The notes: generated from the sequence alone by a model not told the origin. A stretch of DNA of 64,000 nucleotides from Homalodisca vitripennis (GCF_021130785.1 NW_025777436.1:28665-92664), one strand, 5' to 3'; positions 49,525 to 61,300 are shown, numbered from the stretch's first letter. Program-made: numbers and translations.

Positions 49525-50125
49525 TTCTAATGAAAGTGCATGTCCTACATGGGCATTCGACATTGCATTATGGATACCTATTTACCCAGACACAAAAAAA
49601 TTTATCTTTTGTCTGCTGGGAATGTAAAAATTTCTGTAAATATCCCAACATTGAAATCTGCAAACAGCCTTTAAATTTTTGCAAAGCAATTGTATCGAAG
49701 CCTGTTTACGTGACACGTGATGTGGTTAATCTTACCTTGTTTTGAAAGCCATTTTGGAATATCACTTGTTCAATGGCGGGACGTTTCTCAAAGAATATCA
49801 AAACTGAAAACTGTTCTTGTAGTAGACAGTTTTAATGTGGGCAGTCTCTTTCATTAGATACATGTGCAATGCAATTATATTTGAATAAAAACGTATTGCT
49901 AGGGATAATTTATCCCTCATATAAAAGAATACAGTAATAGAAGCAGGTCACAAACTTTAGAAAAAAATAAAATCCAAATTTCGGGTTTAAAATCCAGTAC
50001 CACCTTTTCTTCATTTAACCACTTATAATAATAAGTTTTTTTATTCCACGTAATTGTACATCATTACTTAAAAATACCTAATAAGCCCCATACAATTTTA
50101 GTACACTGGTGACTTCTACATATAC
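49525..50125 (+). repeat. Dispersed repeat, copy 2
   Basis: Partner of 1-535 in the same orientation. It begins earlier than the visible part of copy 1 (from about 49525) and ends at a (TA)n run. A 71-codon frame at 49530-49745 reads with several cysteines (CWECKNFCKYP, CKQPLNFC) but in copy 1 the matching frame is stopped, so coding is doubtful. Confidence 0.8.
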
Positions 50126-50127
50126 TA

Positions 50128-50141
50128 TAATATATATATAT

Positions 50142-50192
<51 letters not shown>
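50128..50192. repeat. (TA)n microsatellite
   Basis: Alternating TA with one break near 50151. Confidence 0.95.
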
Positions 50193-50196
<4 letters not shown>

Positions 50197-50429
50197 TTTA
50201 TTTTACCTACTAAAATTAAAATGTTTTAATTCTGCAGAGTACTCACTCATTTTAGATGTTCTGCTGACCGCTTTTTTTTATAAAAATGACTCAATATACC
50301 TTGTCATGACAAAATCTAACAAAAAAATTAAACTATTGTTTATTACAATCGAAAGTATACTTTTAAGAGATGCGGGACAATATTTAAGATATTTATATAG
50401 TTGTAACTAATAATTTTTATTTTATCTCT

Positions 50430-51000
50430 CTTGTACTTTTAGAGCGAATTCTAGCGTTAAATGCATTAACTAAGTAAAGAACTATAACATTATAGACCAT
50501 ATTAATCTTGAAACCTATCAACACAATTTAAAAATTATTAATAAATATAATAAACCAAAATAATTTAGTTTTGGAATATTTATTCTTATGACGGCTAGTA
50601 TAATCAGTTTTTTCAACTTGCTTTTCAACATGCTTCCACAAAGTTTCTATAAAAATTATTTTCGATACAGTTTAGGAAATACTACTCATATTAAACTATA
50701 AAATCTTTTTAGCAAATATGTATGAACAATACAAAATGTGGCGGGAAAGTGGGAGATTTTCTTCATATAATTCTGATTCGATTCTTTTTGTACACTTTGG
50801 TACAGACAGAATTAATCATTCCAAAACACAAGTATTAACCATAAAAAGTATTAATTTAATGCATTGGTTAGGTATAATCTTTACGAAACGAGAAAAACCA
50901 CGACATTAAAACGTATAAAATTATATTTACTCATTGTCATTAGATATGTACTGTTCCATTGTTTTGTGCTGTGACTAGGAAGCACAAATCATGTTTGATT
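50430..51000 (+). repeat. Cassette repeat, partial copy
   Basis: Block 1 near 50440 (TTTTAGAGCGAATTCTAGCG, weak), block 2 near 50768 (TCTGATTCGATTCTTTTTGTACACTT region) and a trace of block 3 near 50974 (GTGACTAGGAAGC). Blocks 4 and 5 are missing; a Penelope-like relic follows directly. Confidence 0.45.
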
Positions 51001-51034
51001 TTGTAAAATGTTACCAAATTCTTCAAAATTCACT

Positions 51035-51620
51035 AGTAGCAAAAACACGCAAGACAATATCCTAATCATCGGCAACTTGTCCTTGTGAATCTAAAAATGT
51101 GATTTACCAAATTCAATGTTAAAAAATGTCCAGCATATTATATTGGCTCAACAACAAATACCTTGAGGAACAAGAAATGACAGGACACCGATTTGATTAT
51201 AAAACAACAAGATTTAAAGAAAACTGTCGGGACTCATGGTATAAATCACAATGAAACTTTTGAAAATACATATTCAGTCAAACCTATTCGGCAAGTAACA
51301 ATACAAATTCAAACCCAATTTACCTCAGAACATTAGAACAAGCACACCAATTGGTTTTTTAAAAAAGAGCAAAATTCCACATGGCCTCAACATCAGATTA
51401 CTTAGCCAAAAACGACTAAATTTTAAATCAACATATGGAACCAATTGTTTTAGTTTCATGTCATCTGTATTTATTATTATTACTTATTCACTGTTTATTT
51501 ACTTTCTTTTGTACTGTCTTTTTCTTTTATATTTTTTATATTTTATACAATTTTTGCACCTGAAGACGGTTTTTCACCGAAATATAGTGCCAATGTTTTT
51601 AAAAACACTGTTTTAATTGT
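51035..51620 (+). pseudogene. Penelope-like element, GIY-YIG endonuclease relic and 3' end
   Basis: In shifting plus-strand frames the text reads CPCESKNVIYQIQC, then after a one-base shift KKCPAYYIGSTTNTLRNK, then GTHGINHNETFENTYSVKPI, NPIYLRTLEQAHQLVF and HGLNIRLLSQKRLNF. An IY...YIG pair within a Cys-bearing segment is the core of the GIY-YIG nuclease of Penelope-like retroelements. After it, CACCTGAAGACGGTTTTTCACCGAAATATAG (start near 51557; longer than one motif) is of the style found near the 3' end of such elements. The reverse transcriptase part is missing. Some non-LTR families also carry GIY-YIG-like tails, so the Penelope label is likely but not certain. Confidence 0.65.
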
Positions 51621-51644
51621 AAAGTAATTTTACTACAAATAATA

Positions 51645-53369
51645 TATATATATATAGTATAAAAACACAAACAATTAATTAAAAATATAATTGTATACTT
51701 AATTTCTCTCTGAGGTTATGGTGAATACGGAAATATATAATTTTCCAAGTAAAAAGCCCAGAGACACACACAAATACGAAATTTGTACGCTATTGTTAAT
51801 TGGTCTGTCTGCAACTGTAATACCTTCGTACATTTTAAGAATATTCACTATAATATAATATATTATATAACATTATATAATATAAAATATTATTTATGAT
51901 GGTAATTTTAAATTTGATTACGCTTTTTTAAAATTTTACAATTTATTTTGCAGGTATGCATCACTTATTATTAACTTGATACAGGATATTTCCAAATGTG
52001 TTCATCGTGAAAAATCTCGTGTATATTATATTCATTTGTGATATAACTGCACATAAGAATTTTAAGGAAAAACGTTATTTCAATAAGGTTAGTATAAAAT
52101 GTAGATCATTAAAAATTTATATCAATCAGAACTGTATACAAAAATGTAATATTTAAATTGTCTTGAATATAAAACATTTATTATGGCTGTAAAATGCTTA
52201 AGATAGTTTTATTCAAATATCATAATTACTTTTTGTCTTTTATAGTAATTTTGTTACACATTTTTTTTAGTTATATACAAATCAAATGTTTAGGGGAAAA
52301 GAACTTTTAGGTTTAGGCCTTGCATATAAATTATATATACTTGTCCAAAACTTAAAAATGAGGTACTTAGGTTAAAATTTTGTTGTGTGTAAGTCAAAGG
52401 GTATTACAATAATTTCTTATAATTTTACAGATTACCATAACAAGTTGGTGTTCGATGAAATGATCACTAAACAGTTCGTAGTCATAGGTTACAATCCTAA
52501 AGAGTAGAGGTTTTTTTGGTTGGTAAAACCCGTTTTTTAGGGGAGTCCCACACTACAGCCTGGCCACCTGCGTGCGTAATTGCATTTTTTTTTTGCTTCT
52601 TCCCCTAAAACAAGTTTAAACCCATTTCCGCTTTCTGAGAAAATGTATTTATGTACAATCACATAAATATCCGACTTTGACATTTCTAGACCAATGCTAC
52701 GAAAAGGTTCTTAAGGGAGTAGAAGTGGTGAAAATATTAAACATTATAAATGCTGGATTTGGGAATAAAAACTTTAAAGCTGAATTTTTTACGGTAAAAT
52801 CCGCAATTAATTCATGTAAATATTGGCAAAAATATCATATGATATGTACAGCTATCAGGACCATATAAAAGGGACATAATTTAGGTTTTAAGCACTAGTT
52901 AGAGAAAGATAAATTTGCTAAACTTAGTCTCTACAAGTTTATCTTGTAATATTATAAATATAATGAGAACTTGGCAAACCTTCAGACTGTTAAACATAGA
53001 ATTTCATTCCGAAAGATGGACATATACTAAAATTATGATCAATACAGTTATTTACAGGTCTCTCTATGATAATGATGTGTTAATTATGTCTGGGATCCTG
53101 TATATTACTGAAATGTTTTATTAGCTCTAATTTTTTTTAAACCACTGCGTCTTACATAACTAGTTTACGGTATTAGTGAATTTGTAAATGTCAGATATTT
53201 AGAAACCTCAATGGTCGGCATGAATCATACAGATATATGAACTAGGAAATGTTTGAGTTAAATTTCAAAAAAGGAATCTTTACGGTAAATTATTGAATAT
53301 ATTTATATTGGTATTATATCTGAATTACTAAAGATTAAATCTACTGCAGGCTAGAGAACATGTAGCGTA
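51645..53369. other. No gene seen
   Basis: AT-rich with small TA runs near 51643 and 51855-51890. The frames at 52677 and 52915 are not recognised. Confidence 0.35.
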
Positions 53370-53374
53370 CGAAA

Positions 53375-53460
53375 ACAGCGTTCCCCGTATCGGTATTTGA
53401 ACTCGGGCCCTACGGTTGATACGGTTAAGACAATAACCACTTAGCTATCAGGATGGCAGA
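53375..53460 (-). repeat. tRNA-derived sequence (SINE head or tRNA pseudogene)
   Basis: On the minus strand an A-box-like TAGCTAAGTGG (53437-53447) is followed 30-odd bases later by a B-box-like GAGTTCAAATACC (53392-53404), the internal promoter of RNA polymerase III. It starts GCCATCCTGA. The T-stem does not pair well and no clean acceptor stem closes, so it is not a working tRNA. The downstream tail (to about 53290) is AT-rich. A SINE is most likely. Confidence 0.6.
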
Positions 53461-53869
53461 CTATGCCTGGTAACTATTTTCTTCAGTTACTGTCATTTGG
53501 ATGTGAAATTACAGCTATTTAATTATTTCTTACGATAGCAAATTTTAAAGTCAAGAAAAGGAAATTAAAATTTAGACAAAGCAACAATGGAATCCAGTGA
53601 GTCATTGAATGTATAAAACTCTACCTCTTCAGTTATTGTGCAATAAAAAGATCTATGGTATAAATTTCAATATCGACTTTATAGATATTGTAAGTAGTAA
53701 GGCCGGTAAACTAAGCTCCTCTGCTAAAGTGTCATATAACGGTTTTTATGTCGAATCTGAACAACTTAATTTAATTGTCTTGATTTAGATTATGAAAATG
53801 TCAAAGATATGGCTGTTTAGATATAAGTAACAAGAATTTATTTTTATAAAACTGTTTTTTTATAACTAT

Positions 53870-54680
53870 TTTAAAACCAGGCTTATTACCCCCACCGTAA
53901 TCACCTTTTTCAGAAGGATACAGCCCAAAACACAAGTTTATCAACAACTATCTGATTAGACAAATACATTTAATTTTAAAATACACTAATCTTTACACAA
54001 CAAGTATGGAGTCCAAATTCAACATTAAAAATCCCGTTTAATTTTTAATTCAGTTGTCGGTGCTGAGATTAATATCGCGACTACTCATCACAGCACTAAC
54101 CACTAGGATGTAAAATGCTTTATGTATCAACAGATAGTAAGATCGGAAAGTATTATTTCTTAATAATAAAAGAAACTATATCCATGTAAGTCCTGGTCCT
54201 GCTCGTGCTTCTCGCCATCTCATCATCCTGTTCCTGGAGGTATTTCTCTTGCTAATTGCATGTTGGACTACTTTTGAAGAACAAAACTGTACTATCCAAG
54301 AAAATTTAAATATCTTGTAATGTTTTCCCTGGCATTTTCCATGGAAATCTATAATTTGAATAACCATTACTGTTAGGTATGTTTCTTCTCCTGTTTTATT
54401 AGATGAAAAGGTTTCTGCATGTCTAATAACAGTCAAGGTGTGATATGTGAAAATGGTTGAGAGCTTTGATATGCCTGGGGATCCTAGAGGTTAAGAGGTA
54501 ATAGAGGTCATAGATTCAGATAATATGGTATATAGATATACAGGTCAAATAATGGAGCATATATAACGGGGCAAGTTTATGATCAGTCTTAAATTTCCTC
54601 AGATCGTGGCTTTCATAGGTGGGAAGCGTTTCTGAGTCTGCGAGTTTTAACATCATAGCTTTACCCATAAGCATGTCCTT
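53870..54680 (+). repeat. Cassette repeat copy 8
   Basis: Closest relative of copy 3 at 24840-25620, over about 800 bases in the same orientation. Block 3 near 54100 (CCACTAGGATGTAAAATGC), block 4 at 54170-54260 (ATCCATGTAAGTCCTGGTCC, CTGTTCCTGGAGGTATTTCTC), block 5 near 54338 (CATTTTCCATGGAAAT). It lacks the large palindrome found at the right end of copy 3. Confidence 0.75.
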
Positions 54681-57600
54681 TTAAAATTTTTTTAGTCCTT
54701 CTTAAATAAGATGGTTCCAGAGGCTTGTATATTCCTATCGACCAAATGTAATATTAGATTTTGTGGTAATGCTACAACTAGAGCTCCAGAGATCAGTTTG
54801 TCCCAGAAGTTGGCAATTGTAGTTAAGGGAAGCTTTCAGAGGCTAAGATAGTCACAAAGGTTCAGAGTGCACGAAGATCATCTCATTCAAAAGGTAAATA
54901 ACTCTCAGCGTGAGATCGTACAGTGATGTTTTAGGATAATAACAGAGAAAAGAATGGTGATAAGGATGGAAATTTCTAGAAACAAGGAGACAGAGGATTT
55001 GGTTAACTTTGGCAGATACCCCCTCTACTCAATTGCCATGATACATACACGAATATTTATACGTTGTCAATTATAACTTTGTTTTTAATCCAAGAATCAA
55101 TGAGTCATTTTCTCTTGACTTGCCAACATTCATTACACTGGCTGGAGGTCTAATATTTTGATTAATTTCTAACCAGTCCATTTTAGTTAGTTATATACGA
55201 TTATCTACTAATGAAACTATTATTAATATATAATAAAAGGTTTAATTATTTCATCTTACAATTGAATAGCAGGTTCTCCTAGTTATGGATTTCCTGTCAA
55301 ATTTTCCTGTAACATCCTTAACACAAGACTGCTACTGAGTATCCTCGTGTAAAAAAGCGCATCACGTTGCAAAGTGGTGGTGGAGGGAGGTTGGTAAATG
55401 TCATTATAACCTAGCTATGTCATCATCAAGTCCTTACACACATCAGCATCAACCGTATAAATCCCAACCCTGCAGAGCAGCGACTACTCTACCGAACCGT
55501 TAATAAGAGTATTATCGAACTGTTAATGTCCACGGATACTAGTCTGTGGTTACGTCTAATGACTTTTTAGTTTAATCTATTTAAAAATTTATAATTTTTT
55601 TTCTGTTTATTTTCAAACAGAGAGATTTTAAATTATCAGTATTGAAGGGATTTGGGAATCTGAAGGCTTTATTCCAACGTACAAAAAGGCCAACTTCAAC
55701 GTTTTCATAGTGTCCAGGAAATATAGATTGTAATTTTCAAATTGTTCGCCCTTAATTACCTGTTTATATCTATATCAACCGAGATCTAAACAATTCTCTA
55801 AAATGTAACATAATCTCTGCAAACTCTTAGAAATATTTTTTTTTTAATTTGCCCACATTTTAATTACCTTTAATAATGGCTTATTTGATTAAGCAGTAAA
55901 ACTTTGTAAGGAATATGGGATCACGACATAGTAAACTTTAGAATTTTATCTCATTGTCATATGTCTTCTGCATCAAAAATAACTTTTAAAAACATTTATA
56001 GATTTGTTTCAACTTTACTCGACAGTAACAGGCTACCAGTTCTGTTATGACGTACAGAGTTCTCAATGATAATTAAACTGCTAATTTAAATGAATTGCCA
56101 ATATGTCAATCATTTTCGTCTAAAAAGTGTTTATCCTGTCTGAGATAAAAAAAGTTCAGCATCCAATTAGTGGTAAAACATTTCAACGCTTGTTATTTTG
56201 AAACACGATACATTGCTTTTATTTACAAACATTAATACTAGAGTTCAAAGTGTAGTTTATAAAATATTGTTGTTTACATCAATAATGCAAGTTTCTTCTG
56301 CATTCAAATGCCTTGTTGAGAAAAATTAACTAGTTTTTTTTTGATGAATTATTTCATTTTTAGAGATGAAACATCCTACTAGCGTAACAGATAGATTAAT
56401 ATTCAATAGAAACGCGTAATACGAGTAAAAGTGGTAATTTTATATATATAAAAGTAATTGGTTTGTTACATAACTTACCTAGTATGAAGATTACGTATCA
56501 CTGCTTCCGACGATAGTGAGAGTTGACGTTCATATCTAAGTGAACTTTACGAAATTATACTTGACTATATTATTGTTCAACGACGGTATCAGTAATACGG
56601 AATCTAAATGTCCCTAGTTACGCTCTGTTTTAAAAGCGCAATGTACTTATAAATGAGGTAATTTTTATCATTCGCCACAACTCAAAAAATGTTTTAGTAC
56701 GAGTTATCTTATTTTCCTAGCTTTTAAAATTCGGCACTACCCATTCAGAATGTGTTTTATTTTTTAAAACTTTTTACGTAATATTTTTAAAAATATTTTA
56801 TGTCTTTATGTATTTCATTAAAAGATTCAAAGTGTCTATGTATTCAAAATTCTATATCATCCTTAGAGTCAGTGCTGTTTGCATGAACAAGACTTTTGGG
56901 TACTTTGGAATCCTTATTTTCGAAATAATTTTGTCTTGTTATGGCACAGATAATAAATTTCCAAAAAACTCCCTCACATCAAGCAAACCTTGTTTGCACT
57001 CTAGTACGGTTCTCTACAGGCCTTTGCTAACGAATACATAAGGGCGTTGACCCCCTTGCTTGTTTAGACTGAGAAAGAGACTTTACTATAATAGGAGATA
57101 ACACCTTACTCCAATCCAAGATTGCTCAGCAATATTGTCCCATTATCATTTATTTATATCAACATAAACGTTTATCTACACTAACACTAGGAGCGTGTCC
57201 CAACTGTCTATGATATGAATTAGGTTATTAGATGATGTTGATGCCTGAATGTATCCTATTTAAATCTTTCACTGAAACTATAAGAGCTCTTGAGCATGAA
57301 AAGTTGTTAAATAAGGTTAGACTATCAGATGTTCATCATATTTGAGTCTCCATTATCACTGCAGGAAATGTCCCATCACCGTAAAACACTCCATTAACAA
57401 GTACCATAGACTCAGGAGACATCAGGACACATCTCAGTTTAGATCTGGTGGTGCTAGCAATAATCTAGCAAGGAGCACTGACGAGAACGGCTTGTTTGTC
57501 TTGATCCTTAAAACCGGAACAGCTTTAGTAATTACACTCAAAGATATTGGGCCTGGGATTAGGGGCAATACTATGGATAATTTATTTATTTTCCTCTTCA

Positions 57601-58009
57601 ACAATTGTTATATATATTTTAGTAATTCCTACTTTATGATCAAATAATATAGTAAGTAAAATATTGATAATTTAAAAGTGTGATTATTATTCCAAAAACA
57701 AATTGGCATAATAGAAAGTAATAGTTCATGTATTTTCTAATTTTTACTTTTTAATTCCAAATAGACCATAAAGTAGAAACATAGAATTTGCAAGAGAACC
57801 GTAGGAATATAAAATTCCTAACTTAAAATTTCTGTTTTACTTAATGGATTGATTGTGAAAGAAAACAGGATTCTCCTCCTTTTTTCCGTTCAGCGATACA
57901 GGAATTAGTTCACTTCGTTTAGATATATGCAACCTAATTTCTTCCTATTTCACATGTTTTATAAGTGAACAGAATATTCAGGATATGTAACATTATGGGT
58001 GCTCCTGTA
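54681..58009. other. No gene supported
   Basis: Mostly AT-rich. About 55320-55560 is richer in GC but has no open frame of note. Frames at 56808 (77 codons) and 57342 (101 codons) show no recognisable domain and may be chance or old transposon. Confidence 0.35.
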
Positions 58010-58330
58010 TAGATCCGGTGAGCTCAGTCAATTATCTCAGTTATGTCACCATAGGCAAAGGAGAGGGCTGATAAGGCTCTGTGCCAGTCTCTCCCGCCAA
58101 AGCAATTTGGAAAAACACACTCAACCATGTCCTGGCTAGTAACCACTAACAATAGTCATCTTCCAAGGTAGGCTTTGTGATGATGGGCCTTCTCAGAAGA
58201 ACATCTACAGTAATAACTACTACCCATAACCTGAGAAGGCGGCGACCTACTTAAGGAGAGAAGATAAGACTACTTCCTACTGGAAGACGGTTGCAGAACT
58301 AGCCTACTCATCCTTAAGAATTCCTCCTTC
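58010..58330 (+). repeat. GC-rich repeat, copy 2
   Basis: CAGTCAATTATCTCAGTT and following words match 32448-32560 in order. It continues richer in GC to about 58330 without a recognisable gene. Confidence 0.5.
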
Positions 58331-58640
58331 TCACATGTTATAAATAATAATGTCTTTTATTTGGAGCGTCTCTCAGTACAAACTGCTTTACAGATCAACT
58401 AAAGTCAAACTTAACACTAAGAACTCATACTAAAGTTGCTTATTCTCTAATTGCATTCATAAATAATCTAAAAGCTAAATTTTTTAGGTTTACAATACGC
58501 TACAGTCACTTACAACTAGTTAACATATAATCCTTAAATTTAATATCTAAAACTAGAGTGATTTTGTGCTCTTCAAGCTACCGGGTAGGTCCATTGTGAA
58601 AATTATGTGGGCCAAAGTAGGAAAAGCTCATACTACCGAC

Positions 58641-58673
58641 TTCCAGCCTCACTCTGGGTAAGTGAGGCTGGAA
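58641..58673. other. 13-bp perfect hairpin
   Basis: TTCCAGCCTCACT (58641-58653) pairs fully with AGTGAGGCTGGAA (58661-58673) around a 7-base loop CTGGGTA. It is followed by GTTAGTTTCTGTTAC, with no T-run. No function assigned. Confidence 0.75.
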
Positions 58674-58859
58674 TGTTAGTTTCTGTTACTCAACTACATC
58701 GGTTTTTATAATGTTCTAAGTTCATTGAAAAAGGTTTAAGCATTGGGGCATATAAGCGGAATCTGACCCCATTGACAATCGTTGTAAGTTTGTAATTTTG
58801 TAATTAAAGAGTTGTTTTTCGTTCTATCATGTTTGTTTCTATAAATTTATATTTTTGTG

Positions 58860-59417
58860 TTCTTCATACTGATGCGGTCGGTAATAATCCCAAAGTACCG
58901 GTATTACGGGCATAAAAAGGTGTAAAAAAGTAAATATTCAATCATTTGACAAATAACTCATTATTTGTGGGAAATTGTCGGAAATTACAAAACTGCCTAC
59001 AACATTTTTGTTTATAGAGGTAAGTTTATGAAATTTTATGTGAATGTTTAAAATTATGTAAGGAACCTAGAAATAATAGTAGTTTGTATAATGTCAATGC
59101 AATTTTTTTCAGTTATAGCAGCTTAAAGTTAATTTTAGTAAAAAATTTTGCAAAAGAATTTTTTTTAATAAGTGAAAAAAGGTATTAAAAATATTGTAAT
59201 TACAAATATATATTTTTTTACAATATAGAGTGTTATGTCAAATAAAACAAAACCAAAATTATAACTCTAACTGCTAAAATAAAAAAGTTACAACTTTTTA
59301 AGAAAACCTTTACAAAATTGATAAAAAGGGCTCCGAGGTTTTCGCCAGTACTTGTTCAATAGAGGCCCGAGTTTTTGGTAGTGACCAAAATTTTACTCTC
59401 GAAGTGCAAAGGGTTAA
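58860..59417. mobile_element. Probable piggyBac-like element end at a TTAA
   Basis: Reading the minus strand, the retrotransposon's reverse transcriptase text breaks at TTAA (59414-59417) and is followed by CCCTTTGCACTTCGAG. piggyBac-type transposons insert at TTAA and many begin CCCT. So the sequence left of 59414 may be such an element, possibly non-autonomous. The other end was not found; no transposase is seen. The start given is a guess. Confidence 0.4.
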
Positions 59418-61300
59418 CAAACTGTGCCCTTTTGACCAGATATGATTGAAACCACTGAAGTGCGACACCTCTAATCCCCATGATAGACAATTTATTTAGA
59501 AGAAGAACGTGATCAACTAAATCAAAGGCTTTAGTTTAAATCAAAAATAAGCCACTAGAACCGGTTACCCGAGTCAATAGTATCAACAATGTTCTGCACA
59601 CAGAACATTGCGTCAACAGTACTTTTCCCTTGGGTGAACCCATATTGATGTTGAAACATCAGCTTTGTTGTGCTGTAGGAAACTTTTTAATACTATTTTC
59701 TCTATAACTTTAGAGAAGGTTGAAACTACAGAAATCGGCCTGTAATTTGAACAGTCCAGATTGCAGCCTTTCTTGTACAAAGGGGTGACCATAGCGAGTT
59801 TCAAACAGTCAGGAAATATACCCATTGAAAATGAATGATTAATCAATTCACTGAGTGGATCTGCTAGCTCTAAGACTACGTTTTTCAACAAAGCAGATGA
59901 TATTCCATCTGAACCAGCGGAATTCTTTGATTTTAGGCTGCGAACTGACTCAGCAATCTCCATAGGACTAGTAGGCGACAAGAAAAACGAATTCAGAGGA
60001 CATGTGCTCAAGGCAGAAGAGCTAATATTAGGCGGGAAACTTGTTGGACTTATCACCCACATTAAGAAAATAATCATTGAAAATATTACACACTTCTGAG
60101 GGATCATGTAACAACCTCTCCTAAATTATTCCTGATTTCTGGTTTTTGGTACTTTAATAAATTCATGTGAACCTCGACTCTGATTAACGATCCCCCAAAG
60201 TGTTTTGGTTTTATTAGATAACGTTCTGAGCCGCTTAGCCACACTATCAGACTTGAGTTTCAGAATAAGCTTACGATACAACTTCTTGAGGCCAAGATAT
60301 CTTTGCCTAAGGGGGTGGACAGAAGGCAAATCTTTCGATTCCTAGTAGGAGATCTTAACTGTTCCCTAACCCTTATCGCCTCACCATCTAGCTTAATCCT
60401 ACACTTGTCCCTACTCTCTGAAGGGACCTTTCTCCTGACCAAGGGCAAACAAACGTTTGTAATAATAGTCAATGTGACTCAAGAACAGCTCAAACTTTGA
60501 ATACAAATCAGCCCAGTTTTCCTTATTCAAGTAATATTTGAAGAGACTAATGTTTTCCTCTGAGAAAACACGGTTGTAGCGGAAAAGAGCTGGGGATGAC
60601 TTTGAAGATGATTGAGAACCAACAATTGCAGCCTGTGCATGATGGTCACTTAAGTATGGCACTATAACAGAGCTCGAAAAACAGGTTCAGGTATATCTGT
60701 GTATATATGATCAATCAGGGTTCTAGACTTCTTAAACTCTCGTGTATACGAACGAATGGTTTGGCGAGGACCAAAGGACAGCATATCGTTTAGTATAGTT
60801 TTGGGAGTCGTTGGAAGAACCCGCTAAATCAATATTGAAATCGCCCAGGACAATTGTATTTGCACTCCCTTTTATAACCTGTGAAAGACAATTATAAATA
60901 TTTTTGTAGAAGACATCCTTGCCAATTAAGGGGGGTCTATATACCCCAACAATATAAAGTTTTCCACTGTCTTGCTCAACAGAAATGGCCACCAATTCAC
61001 AGAAACCTTCAACGCAGTAGTTAGAGACATCAATAAGGGAAAAGGAAGCATCTGGTTTAAATGAAGAGAGCAACTCCACACTTTTCCATTCCGGATCTAC
61101 AGAACGAACTTGCCATCACATAACCATCCAATTGCAAAATGCCGAATTGGTTTAACGTGATGCTCACTAATACACACCACCATTGGATTTTCTTCCTGAA
61201 TGAAACAGCTGGAGAGTTTCATAATTATAATTTAAACCCCGTAATATTCTGATGAAGGACCTTCAGGGAAGTATTATGAAAGCCGTTGCGTACATCACCT
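59418..61300 (-). pseudogene. CR1-like retrotransposon ORF2: endonuclease and N-terminal reverse transcriptase
   Basis: Read from 61300 downward in several frames. Endonuclease motifs appear in the right order: VLHQNITG (61243-61260), VVCISEHH, VGVYRPP, VLGDFNIDLAG and LSDHHAQ (about 60640), the asparagine, glutamate, aspartate and histidine positions of an apurinic-type nuclease. The reverse transcriptase follows: NSAGSDGISSALLK near 59920, PLYKKGCNLDCSNYRPIS near 59740, GFTQGKSTVDAMF, KAFDLVDHVLLLNKL and WFQSYLVKRAQFV ending at 59418. The YADD motif and everything after are missing, at a TTAA. The nuclease would nick target DNA and the polymerase copy the RNA there. Stops and shifts at about 61140, 60725, 60120 and 59560 make it dead. 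Loss of the 3' part is unusual, since such elements normally lose their 5' part. Confidence 0.85.

Noticed and set aside
49530..49745. Cysteine-containing 71-codon frame as a small secreted protein
   Set aside because: It lies in a dispersed repeat whose other copy (1-535) is stopped in the matching frame.
22575..54340. Cassette blocks 4-5 as tandemly duplicated exons
   Set aside because: Translating block 4 in both strands in several copies gave different residues and stops in every frame. The GTAAGT seen in some copies is not kept in others, and the minus-strand ATG in block 5 is lost in half.
57342..57647. 101-codon frame as a gene
   Set aside because: No domain; the last third is AT-driven hydrophobic text.
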